Assembly: GCA_017416635.1 (NCBI GenBank)
Contig: JAFQBQ010000111.1
Span: 1-19,680 of the forward strand
Reading direction: 5' to 3'
From: Alphaproteobacteria bacterium
GTDB lineage: Bacteria; Pseudomonadota; Alphaproteobacteria; UBA3830
Length of the DNA: 19,680 nt
In this document: positions 8,448 through 14,614 of the stretch, in pieces
Layout of the letters: every line of letters starts with the position of its first letter
How positions within the stretch are numbered: the stretch's first letter is position 1
Position numbers and translations under genes: made by a program
The notes under the pieces: model-generated
The model's input: only the letters and a program-made list of their open reading frames with translations
Told to the model about the DNA's origin: nothing
Databases searched by the model: none

Positions 8448-8534
8448 GCCCCTGTGGCGGAACTGGTAGACGCGACAGACTCAAAATCTGTTGTCCATTA
8501 GGACGTACTGGTTCGATTCCGGTCAGGGGCACCA
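8448..8534 (+). tRNA. tRNA-Leu (anticodon CAA)
   Basis: The 87-base gene has the acceptor stem GCCCCTG/CAGGGGC, discriminator A and an encoded CCA end (8532-8534). The anticodon stem is ACAGA/TCTGT around the loop CTCAAAA, giving anticodon CAA at 8482-8484, which reads UUG. It has a long variable arm as expected for class II leucine tRNAs, and the T-loop sequence GGTTCGATTCC is canonical. It is followed after 23 bases by trpS, with which it probably shares a transcript. Confidence 0.96.
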
Positions 8535-8557
8535 TCTTTTTTTCAGAGTGTTTTGCT

Positions 8558-9556
8558 ATGATCAAGAAAATTGCGCTTACAGGAGATAGACCTACCGGAT
8601 GTTTGCATTTAGGGCATTATATCGGGACCCTAAAGAGCCGTGTTGAGCTTCAGAATTCGTATGAGCAATATGTGATGGTCGCGGACATTCAGGCTCTGAC
8701 GGATTATTATTCTAATCCGAAAAAAATTGCTGATAGCTTGCTTGAAGTTGTCGCGGATTATATTTCTGTCGGAATTGATCCGAATATTTCAACTATTTTT
8801 GTTCAATCGCAAATAAAAGCGCTTCCGTTGCTGAATGTTCTTTTTATGAATATGGTGACGACATCGCGATTGGAACGTATTCCGACGGTAAAGAACGAAA
8901 TTTTGCAGAAAGGATTCGGCGACTCTATTCCAGTTGGATTCTTTGGATATCCAATAAGTCAGGCAGCAGATATTACGGCATTCAAAGCGCAGATAATTCC
9001 AGTTGGAGATGATCAACTTCCGATAATCGAACTTTGCAATGAAATAGTCAGAAGGTTTAATCGTATTTATAACACGAATTGTTTGCTCGAGGCGGAAGCT
9101 TATTTGAGTAAGACCACTCGACTGGTCGGAATCGATGGTCAGGCGAAGGCGAGCAAATCTTTGGGGAATGCGATTTTCTTGAGCGATACTCCTGAAGTCG
9201 TAAAGGAAAAGGTTTTTTCGATGTACACCGATCCGGATCATATCAAAGTGTCCGATCTGGGCAAAGTCGAAGGAAATGTCGTTTTTGTGTATCTTGATGC
9301 TTTCCACGAAAATAAAGAAGAGGTTGCTGAACTCAAAGTCCGCTATCAAAAAGGCGGATTAGGTGATGTTGCGCTTAAGTCTTTGCTTAATAATACCTTG
9401 CAAAATTTGCTTGAGCCGATTCGCGAGAAAAGGGCGTCTTTGAAAAAAGATTTTTTGATGGATTGCATCTCAGACGGTACAAAACGAGCAAATATCGTTG
9501 CGGACAAGACACTTGAAGAAGTCGTTGAAGCCGTCGGTCTCAATTATTTCGCGTAA
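8558..9556 (+). CDS. trpS: Tryptophanyl-tRNA synthetase
   Basis: TrpRS is a class I synthetase that charges tRNA-Trp in the cytoplasm. The 332-residue protein starts MIKKIALTGDRPTGCLHLGH. It carries the HIGH-like motif HLGH at residues 17-20, the substrate-pocket segments MVADIQALT and FGYPISQAADI, and the KMSKS-like loop KASKS at 197-201 within GQAKASKSLGNAI. Length matches the usual 330-340. The reading frame is open back into the tRNA gene, but the ATG at 8558 is chosen because synthetases of this type begin a few residues before TGDRPTG. The ribosome binding site is weak. The function is certain. Confidence 0.96.
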   Translation: MIKKIALTGDRPTGCLHLGHYIGTLKSRVELQNSYEQYVMVADIQALTDYYSNPKKIADSLLEVVADYISVGIDPNISTIFVQSQIKALPLLNVLFMNMVTTSRLERIPTVKNEILQKGFGDSIPVGFFGYPISQAADITAFKAQIIPVGDDQLPIIELCNEIVRRFNRIYNTNCLLEAEAYLSKTTRLVGIDGQAKASKSLGNAIFLSDTPEVVKEKVFSMYTDPDHIKVSDLGKVEGNVVFVYLDAFHENKEEVAELKVRYQKGGLGDVALKSLLNNTLQNLLEPIREKRASLKKDFLMDCISDGTKRANIVADKTLEEVVEAVGLNYFA

Positions 9557-9619
9557 TTAATTTATAGCGTGATTTTGTGAAGACGAATATTCCATCTAGC
9601 GAATCAAGACATCGTTGGA

Positions 9620-9646
9620 TATAATATCCGTAGCTAAAATAAGGAG
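9620..9646 (+). promoter_or_regulatory. TATAAT box and strong ribosome binding site before a TTG start
   Basis: A perfect TATAAT lies at 9620-9625, without a recognisable -35 at the right distance. AAGGAG at 9641-9646 lies nine bases before a TTG codon at 9656. That TTG opens a 19-codon frame ending in GGG GGG GGG TAA at 9713-9715. These signals sit far upstream of the TTG at 9777, which itself has no ribosome binding site. Confidence 0.5.
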
Positions 9647-9703
9647 AAAGCTAAATTGAAAATCACTCGGATTTTTGATTTTGTAAAGAATATTTGTCAT
9701 ATA

Positions 9704-9712
9704 GGGGGGGGG
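9704..9712 (+). repeat. Homopolymeric G9 tract
   Basis: Nine consecutive G bases occur in an otherwise AT-rich intergenic or 5' coding region. With eight G instead of nine, the TTG-started frame at 9656 would run without a stop into the TadE-like frame (120 bases, 40 codons). With nine it stops directly after the tract. Confidence 0.9.
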
Positions 9713-9776
9713 TAATAGCCCTTTAAAATCAAAGAATTATCTTCAAATCCTTTGCTTAAATCTCAAAAATATCTTT

Positions 9777-10424
9777 TTGAAACTTGACTCAAATTTTTTT
9801 AATTCGTTCCGAAAGAAGCACTCTGGTGTGATACTAATCGAAGCAGCTGTGACGCTGCCGGTTGTGATGTACATCATGCTTTTTTGCTTGGAATTGGTGA
9901 AAATTCATTTATTGCAAATTTCTATCGATAAAATATGCGCCGAGTGTGTTTATCACTTATGTAGTGAGAGAACAGTTGGTAGCTTCAACTCGATATTTGC
10001 AAAATATCGACCTTCTTATATACCAGTCGGATATGTTCGGTACTATTGCCGAGTATATTCAAGCCTAGAAAATATGACGAGCAATACTCCTTATGGAGGA
10101 GAAAGAATTGCCTTTCCTAATGATGGAACTGATGACGGAAAACCTAATGCTAACGCGATAAAAAATAATTTTGGAACAGGAGGACACACTCCCCTGATAA
10201 TATTAAAAAAGTACGGCGGAGTTGGTGCTTCAGATATCGGTCAAGATACACGTGTATCGCAATTGCAAAACGGATTAACCAAAGGATATGTCTTTGTACT
10301 GACAGTAACTGCAAAACATCAATTTTCCAGTGCATTTGTAGAGAAATTATTTAATGGAGGTTCCAACACTACGGTACCGGGATATTATATTCTCTGGTCC
10401 AGAGGTGTTGGAATAGTTAATTAA
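9777..10424 (+). CDS. TadE-like pseudopilin/pilus assembly protein
   Basis: TadE/TadF-type proteins are minor pseudopilins of Tad (Flp) pili, processed by prepilin peptidase and embedded in the inner membrane. From the TTG at 9777 the leader is 17 residues and basic (RKKHSG). A cleavage-like site G17/V18 follows with Glu at mature position +5 (VILIE), then the hydrophobic AAVTLPVVMYIMLFCLEL helix. The rest (about 170 residues) is periplasmic in character with GGERIAF and GYVFVLTV segments. The start is doubtful: there is no ribosome binding site here, and the better initiation signals lie at 9641-9658, out of frame because of the G9 tract. No other tad genes are visible in the window. The kinase fragment begins on its last base. 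The family assignment is good; whether the gene is expressed is unknown. Confidence 0.7.
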   Translation: MKLDSNFFNSFRKKHSGVILIEAAVTLPVVMYIMLFCLELVKIHLLQISIDKICAECVYHLCSERTVGSFNSIFAKYRPSYIPVGYVRYYCRVYSSLENMTSNTPYGGERIAFPNDGTDDGKPNANAIKNNFGTGGHTPLIILKKYGGVGASDIGQDTRVSQLQNGLTKGYVFVLTVTAKHQFSSAFVEKLFNGGSNTTVPGYYILWSRGVGIVN

Positions 10425-10942
10425 TGCGGTGGGATAATCACAACGTTATCAAAAAACTTCATTCGGCATCGCCAAAACAAAGCATGTGTATGGTTACTCC
10501 ATTAAAAAAACTCTTGAACGATTTATATCAGCCTTCGAGCGTTGCCGAAAATTATGTTGCTAAAGCTCACGATTTTTCTGAGTCTCTACTAAAAACGACG
10601 ACAGAAAATGTAATTATGCATGGCGATTTACATCACGATAACGTAATTTATGATGAAGTGGCTCAAAGTTGGAAGATTATCGATCCCGCAGGAGTTATTG
10701 GTGATCCGATTTATGAATATACATCGTTTATGATAAATCCTATCGATAAAATTTGGAAAGGCGACAACGCGCTGTCGATTATCGAAAACCGCGCCCAAAA
10801 ATTTTCAAAAATTGCGGATATCGATCCTTATCGATTGAGAAAATGGACATTTGTAAAAGCAGTATTATGTCTAATCTGGACAGAAGGAACTCAAAATCAA
10901 GATAGATTAGAACTTGTAAAATTATTTAATCGATTTGTCTGA
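10424..10942 (+). pseudogene. Aminoglycoside 6-phosphotransferase-like kinase, N-lobe missing
   Basis: The 172-residue reading frame holds the catalytic lobe of an aminoglycoside/hydroxyurea phosphotransferase (StrB/APH(6)-like). The catalytic loop HGDLHHDN is at residues 66-73. The metal-binding segment is IIDPAGVIGDP at 85-95, with D87 and the following GD typical of the APH(6) group. Full-length enzymes are about 270-300 residues. Here the roughly 100-residue ATP-binding lobe with its lysine is absent, and the start codon overlaps the TadE-like stop (TAATG). It may be the remnant of a gene cut by a rearrangement near 10424. A short functional protein coupled to the upstream gene cannot be excluded. 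Without the N-lobe, kinase activity is unlikely. Confidence 0.65.
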
Positions 10943-11017
10943 ATTGTTTATCTGCTTACAGCTGCTTTAGTTTTACAAAAAGCCAAATAATAATTATTTT
11001 TTTTATAAAACAATCTG

Positions 11018-11048
11018 TTGACAGTTTGATATTTATTGCACATATTAT
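11018..11048 (+). promoter_or_regulatory. Candidate promoter upstream of the hairpin repeats
   Basis: A perfect TTGACA (11018-11023) is followed after 19 bases by TATTAT (11043-11048). The spacing is slightly long. A transcript from here would carry all three 47-base repeats in its leader before the gene at 11266. The rest of 10943-11062 is AT-rich with no gene seen. Confidence 0.45.
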
Positions 11049-11062
11049 AGACAAATTAAGTG

Positions 11063-11230
11063 TTGACGTTTTTGTAGTAATATCGCCTGCCCAGGCGTTT
11101 CGTGTTTTTCGTCGTTAAAGTCATTGTTAGCGTTTTTACAGTATTATCGTCGTCTAAGACGTTTTGTGTTTTTTTAATAAGTATTGACGTTTTTATAGTA
11201 TTACCGCCATTTCAGGCGTTTTGTGTTTTT
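11063..11230 (+). repeat. Three imperfect 47-base hairpin repeats
   Basis: The units lie at 11063-11109, 11127-11173 and 11184-11230, all exactly 47 bases without gaps. Each begins TTGACG or TTAGCG, continues TTTTT and AGTA, then has a GC-rich inverted pair, and ends TGTGTTTTT or CGTGTTTTT. The pair is CGCC/GGCG in units 1 and 3 and CGTC/GACG in unit 2, a compensatory change that supports a stem in RNA. Unit 1 has the longest stem (CGCCTG-CC-CAGGCG). The units lie between a promoter-like site and a coding region. Confidence 0.8.
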
Positions 11231-11265
11231 GTCTTTAAAATTTGAACAGATGATAGGTAAACTAT

Positions 11266-11883
11266 ATGAATATAATAAAATACGCTGCCATAGCACTTGC
11301 AATATGTGGCAATTTAGAATGTATTAATGCAATGTGGGGATTACAGCAACGGACGATGGATTATTTTTCTCATCAAGCTCCTTTGTCAGATTACAGTCCA
11401 GTAAAAGAAAAGAATTTTTATCGCAATCAAACCAAGCGTAAAAACCAACATTATTGGAATACATATAAAGAAAATATGACTGAATATGAACTAAACGTTA
11501 TAGAGGGAAATCCTCAACCAACTAGTCCAGGACATCGCCACGGTTCGATAATGCTTGCTAGGCAATATGCTAACGATGACAATGTTGAAGAAGTGCATTT
11601 AAATCAGGAGCTAAATACAATAACTGGCGGTCTTGTAAATTCTCATTGGAGACCTGATGTCGCTGTTAAAAAGAAAGATGGATCATTTTTCTTTACGGAA
11701 ATTAGATCAAGAACTGAAAAAGAAGAAGATCAAATCAAAAAACTTGATCAGATATGCGACATGTCGCAATACTTTAACAGAAATGAAAGCAAGGTGTATA
11801 ATCATAGTGATTTTCCACCAACCCCAGATATTAAATTAATTAAAAAAGCTCAATATTCTAAAGAGTTGAGCTTACAATATTAA
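11266..11883 (+). CDS. Exported protein with PD-(D/E)xK-like nuclease motif
   Basis: The 205-residue protein starts with a clear signal peptide (MNIIKYAAIALAICGNLECI, cleavage expected after NA at 22). The middle holds GHRHGSIMLARQY (89-101) and then a strand-turn-strand with HWRPDVAVKKKDGSFFFTEI, ending RSRT (127-150). The pattern R-P-D(131), thirteen residues, E(145)-I-R-S-R-T resembles nuclease toxin domains of the PD-(D/E)xK fold, in which E-x-x-S-x-T replaces the usual ExK. The C-terminal 55 residues are polar and unassigned. It stands alone between the hairpin repeats and a stem-loop, with no immunity-type gene directly beside it. Catalytic assignment is inference from motif shape only. 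A secreted effector or toxin is plausible. Confidence 0.55.
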   Translation: MNIIKYAAIALAICGNLECINAMWGLQQRTMDYFSHQAPLSDYSPVKEKNFYRNQTKRKNQHYWNTYKENMTEYELNVIEGNPQPTSPGHRHGSIMLARQYANDDNVEEVHLNQELNTITGGLVNSHWRPDVAVKKKDGSFFFTEIRSRTEKEEDQIKKLDQICDMSQYFNRNESKVYNHSDFPPTPDIKLIKKAQYSKELSLQY

Positions 11884-11900
11884 ATTTATAATATTTATAT

Positions 11901-11940
11901 GCGGCTTTTTGCGAGGCTTTTTAAGCCTCAAAGAAGGCTG
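11901..11940 (+). terminator. Stem-loop after the nuclease-like gene
   Basis: GAGGCTT (11913-11919) and AAGCCTC (11923-11929) form a perfect 7-base-pair stem with a TTT loop. The flanks GCGGCTT and AAGGCTGC can extend it. No T run follows on either strand, so it is not a textbook intrinsic terminator; it may act as an RNA end or processing structure. Confidence 0.4.
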
Positions 11941-11968
11941 CTGCGTAATTTGTCTTTCATAAAATCAA

Positions 11969-11996
11969 TTGATTTTATTTAGAAAATTGATACAAT
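11969..11996 (+). promoter_or_regulatory. Promoter for the ABC-F gene, overlapping a 16-base palindrome
   Basis: TTGATT (11969-11974) is followed after 16 bases by TACAAT (11991-11996). The -35 lies inside the perfect palindrome AAAATCAATTGATTTT (11961-11976), which could be an operator or simply chance in AT-rich DNA. The predicted start is near 12003. Confidence 0.5.
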
Positions 11997-12025
11997 CACT
12001 TCGGTCATTAAGGAGCAGCAGTGTC

Positions 12026-12043
12026 ATGAGAATTCTTGGTTAA
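12026..12043 (+). CDS. Five-codon leader ORF before the ABC-F gene
   Basis: A strong AAGGAG site (12010-12015) lies ten bases before an ATG that opens the short frame M-R-I-L-G-stop. The stop codon overlaps the 5' arm of the hairpin at 12042-12066. The arrangement is that expected of a leader peptide controlling an antibiotic-resistance gene by ribosome stalling. No other role is evident. Confidence 0.5.
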   Translation: MRILG

Positions 12044-12073
12044 ACTTTTGGCTTTCGGGTCAGTTTGTTTTTC
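12042..12073 (+). terminator. Attenuator-like hairpin before the ABC-F gene
   Basis: AAAC and GTTT form the base and TGGC/GTCA the upper stem around a TTTCGG loop, followed immediately by GTTTTTC. The stem is short and contains a TTT bulge and a G-T pair, so its strength is doubtful. It lies between the leader ORF and the ABC-F start at 12096. Confidence 0.35.
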
Positions 12074-12095
12074 TTTGAATTTTTGAGGTAGCTTC

Positions 12096-13478
12096 ATGCA
12101 TGACATTATTAGAATAAAAAATTTCAGTTTATCGTTTTCGAGCAAAGTATGTTTTGAAGATTTTTCAACTGAAATTTCGTTTGGCGATCGCATTGCGATT
12201 ATCGGACGAAATGGTATCGGGAAATCGTCGCTTTTAAAAATGATTGCCGAGAAAAATCGAAATATTTCGTTAGCGTATATTCCGCAGATTATTGAAGATT
12301 TTGATTCACTGAGTGGAGGCGAGCGTTTTAACAAAAGTTTATCGTACGCGATTGGAGAAAATCCGTCGATTTTGCTACTTGATGAACCTACGAATCATTT
12401 GGATATCGACAATCGCAAAAGTCTCATGCGAATGTTGAATTCATATTATGGAACTTTGATTGCCGTTACTCATGACGAAGAACTTTTGCAAAATTGTTGC
12501 GATATTTTATGGCATATCGATAACGGAAAAATCACAATTTTTCGTGGAAAGTATACTGACTATATTAAAGAAAGAGAAAAGCAATATCAGTCTGCTTCGC
12601 ATCAAATGCATTTGCTCGAACTTGAGAAAAAATCTATGCATAAAAAATTGATGAAAGAACAACAGAAGGCTGCGAAAAGCAAAGCGTCCGGAAAGAAAAA
12701 AATTGCGGATAAAAAATGGATGAAGTCCGTTGCGGATTTAAAAGCAATGAATGCAGAAAAATCCCAAGGAAAAAATTTAAAAAATCTCGACGAAAAAAAG
12801 CAAAAATTGGCAGATCAATTGAATGAAATGCAAATGCCGGAAATTATTATGCCAAAATTTCATCTGCCGTTTCAAAAAATTGGTGATGAAACTATTATTT
12901 CGGTCGTTGATGGTGCAATTGGTTATTCTAAAGAAAATTTTATCGCAATACATATCAATTTTTCGGCTATGTCGTGCGAACACATTGCAATTATCGGAAA
13001 AAACGGAACCGGAAAAACGACTTTGCTCAAAGCTCTTATGAGTGATCCGTCTGTTTTGAAAAAGGGCGATTGGTATGTCCCAAAATTATCTGAAATCGGT
13101 TATTTGGATCAGCATTATAGCAATTTGGATTCCGAAAAATCCGCAATCGAAATTATCGCTGAAGCAAATCCGTCATGGACGCACGCAGAAATTCGCCGAC
13201 ATCTAAATGATTTCTTGTTTCGCAAAAACGAAGAAGTAAATAATGCGGTAAAAAATCTTTCTGGGGGAGAAAAAGCACGCTTATCTTTGGCTCAAATTGC
13301 CGCAAATGTTCCGAAGTTGTTAATCTTGGATGAAATAACAAACAACATCGATCTGGAAACTAAAAATCACTTTATAGAAATTTTGCAAGAATATCCTGCC
13401 GCGATGATCATAGTTTCACACGACCAAGCGTTTTTGGAAAAAATAAGGGTTGATACATATATCGGTATTCCTTCCTAA
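12096..13478 (+). CDS. ABC-F ribosome-associated ATPase, Vga/Msr-like architecture
   Basis: ABC-F proteins are soluble twin-ATPase factors that enter the ribosomal E site; some dislodge antibiotics. The 460-residue protein has no membrane segments. NBD1 has Walker A GRNGIGKSS (37-45), signature LSGGE (72-76) and Walker B LLLDEPTNHLD (93-103). A charged, lysine-rich linker spans about 165-260. NBD2 has GKNGTGKTT (301-309), LSGGE (388-392) and LDEITNNID (411-419), with isoleucine in place of the usual proline. Only about 30 residues separate Walker A from the signature in NBD1, far fewer than in housekeeping EttA/Uup proteins. This compactness is typical of Vga- and Msr-type resistance factors. 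The GAGG site fits the ATG at 12096. The leader ORF upstream agrees with drug-responsive control. The substrate drug, if any, cannot be read from sequence. Confidence 0.85.
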   Translation: MHDIIRIKNFSLSFSSKVCFEDFSTEISFGDRIAIIGRNGIGKSSLLKMIAEKNRNISLAYIPQIIEDFDSLSGGERFNKSLSYAIGENPSILLLDEPTNHLDIDNRKSLMRMLNSYYGTLIAVTHDEELLQNCCDILWHIDNGKITIFRGKYTDYIKEREKQYQSASHQMHLLELEKKSMHKKLMKEQQKAAKSKASGKKKIADKKWMKSVADLKAMNAEKSQGKNLKNLDEKKQKLADQLNEMQMPEIIMPKFHLPFQKIGDETIISVVDGAIGYSKENFIAIHINFSAMSCEHIAIIGKNGTGKTTLLKALMSDPSVLKKGDWYVPKLSEIGYLDQHYSNLDSEKSAIEIIAEANPSWTHAEIRRHLNDFLFRKNEEVNNAVKNLSGGEKARLSLAQIAANVPKLLILDEITNNIDLETKNHFIEILQEYPAAMIIVSHDQAFLEKIRVDTYIGIPS

Positions 13479-13492
13479 CTTTGTTTAGTACT

Positions 13493-14605
13493 TTATTTTC
13501 CACCTTTGTGCTGGTTACAACTAGCGCAGAGCATTTGGCAGTTTTCCGAAATTGTTTTTCCACCTTTATGCCAGGGAATTATGTGATCAGCTTGCATTTC
13601 ATCAAATTCCCACTCTTTTAGTATACCGTCTGCTTCACAACGCGGACATCTATGGTTTTGTCGTTCGTACGCTTCTCGCTTTTGATTTGGAGTAAATGCT
13701 CTGATCGACAGTGCCTTTTCACGACCTGATAGAACATAATCATAGATACCTTTCTTTGAAGTTACATCCTCATCCATCATTAGACGCTTCACCTCAGCTT
13801 CTGTTCTATCGATATTTGGATAATTCATTCCGAATTCGTTGAACAACAATCCCCATTCCACACCTTTCATCTCTTTGCGATAACTTGGGAAGAGTGTTTT
13901 CACCCATTCGATAATGGATGAAAAGTATGACCAGAGGGCTCCAGCATTATCATCATGCTGATGCTCTGACATATATCCTTCAATCGTGGTTCCTTCCTTT
14001 GAAGCAATCCAAGCAAGACACGTTTCAAGATAATCCTGACGGATGCAAGAACCTGACATATAGTCTTTTGCCAGTCTCTCTGCTGCGCATTTACGAGCAG
14101 AAAATCTTTTCTTTGCATCCGATAACCAAGTACCTGCATAAACAGCATTACGCAGTTCCTGGTCTGTCAGTTTCTCACCTGCAATATTTATAATCTTGAA
14201 CCAGTCGAGCTTCTCTTTATCGGAACCTTCACACTGGTAAACATCAAGTTCGTAATCAAGTATCTGGTCTTTTTCTTCCTGTGTCAGATTATGGAAAGCA
14301 CGATAATCAATGCTGAACTCGCTGTTACAATACTGGCAGATTGAAATTGTTCTCTGCTGACCGTCCAGAACTTCAAAGGTATCAGCTCCCGTCTTTGCCC
14401 AGTAAATGACATTCAACGGAAAGCCTTTTTGAATCGTCTGGATGACAGCATCCCTCTGTTTGCCTTTGTAGATGAACTCTCTCTGGTAGGCGGGTCTGAT
14501 ATCAAGTTTTCCATCATAACCCGATACCCTACCGGTTTGAGTATCATCCTGATATCTTTTTACAAGGTCTCGAACCTTGATTGAAGTATGTTCTATATGC
14601 ATCAT
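13493..14605 (-). CDS. DUF262 (ParB/GmrS-like) protein with C-terminal HNH nuclease
   Basis: This 370-residue protein is a probable restriction or defence nuclease. The N-terminal DUF262 domain has RPAYQREFIYKGKQRDAVIQ (37-56) and the NTPase motif DGQQR (81-85). The C-terminal HNH domain has two CxxC pairs (C320/C323 and C360/C363), with ADHIIPWHKGG (339-349) and N355/N364 completing the zinc-bound beta-beta-alpha-metal fold. DUF262-plus-nuclease fusions include GmrSD, which cuts modified DNA. The ATG at 14605 (ATGATG) is nine bases after the methyltransferase stop, and the ribosome binding site lies in the end of that gene, so the two form an operon. It converges with the ABC-F gene at a 14-base gap. 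Domain calls are firm; the target specificity is unknown. Confidence 0.85.
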   Translation of the reverse strand: MMHIEHTSIKVRDLVKRYQDDTQTGRVSGYDGKLDIRPAYQREFIYKGKQRDAVIQTIQKGFPLNVIYWAKTGADTFEVLDGQQRTISICQYCNSEFSIDYRAFHNLTQEEKDQILDYELDVYQCEGSDKEKLDWFKIINIAGEKLTDQELRNAVYAGTWLSDAKKRFSARKCAAERLAKDYMSGSCIRQDYLETCLAWIASKEGTTIEGYMSEHQHDDNAGALWSYFSSIIEWVKTLFPSYRKEMKGVEWGLLFNEFGMNYPNIDRTEAEVKRLMMDEDVTSKKGIYDYVLSGREKALSIRAFTPNQKREAYERQNHRCPRCEADGILKEWEFDEMQADHIIPWHKGGKTISENCQMLCASCNQHKGGK

Positions 14606-14614
14606 AGATCTTCA

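Noticed and set aside
8444..8557. An N-terminal extension of trpS starting inside the tRNA gene
   Set aside because: The bases are a complete tRNA-Leu; TrpRS normally starts at the residue encoded at 8558.
11063..11230. A CRISPR array
   Set aside because: There are only three units, they are diverged from each other, spacers are 17 and 10 bases, and no cas genes are near.
11063..11883. A type III toxin-antitoxin locus as a firm call
   Set aside because: The promoter-repeats-gene order fits, but the protein has a signal peptide and does not resemble ToxN-type toxins, so it is kept only as one hypothesis.
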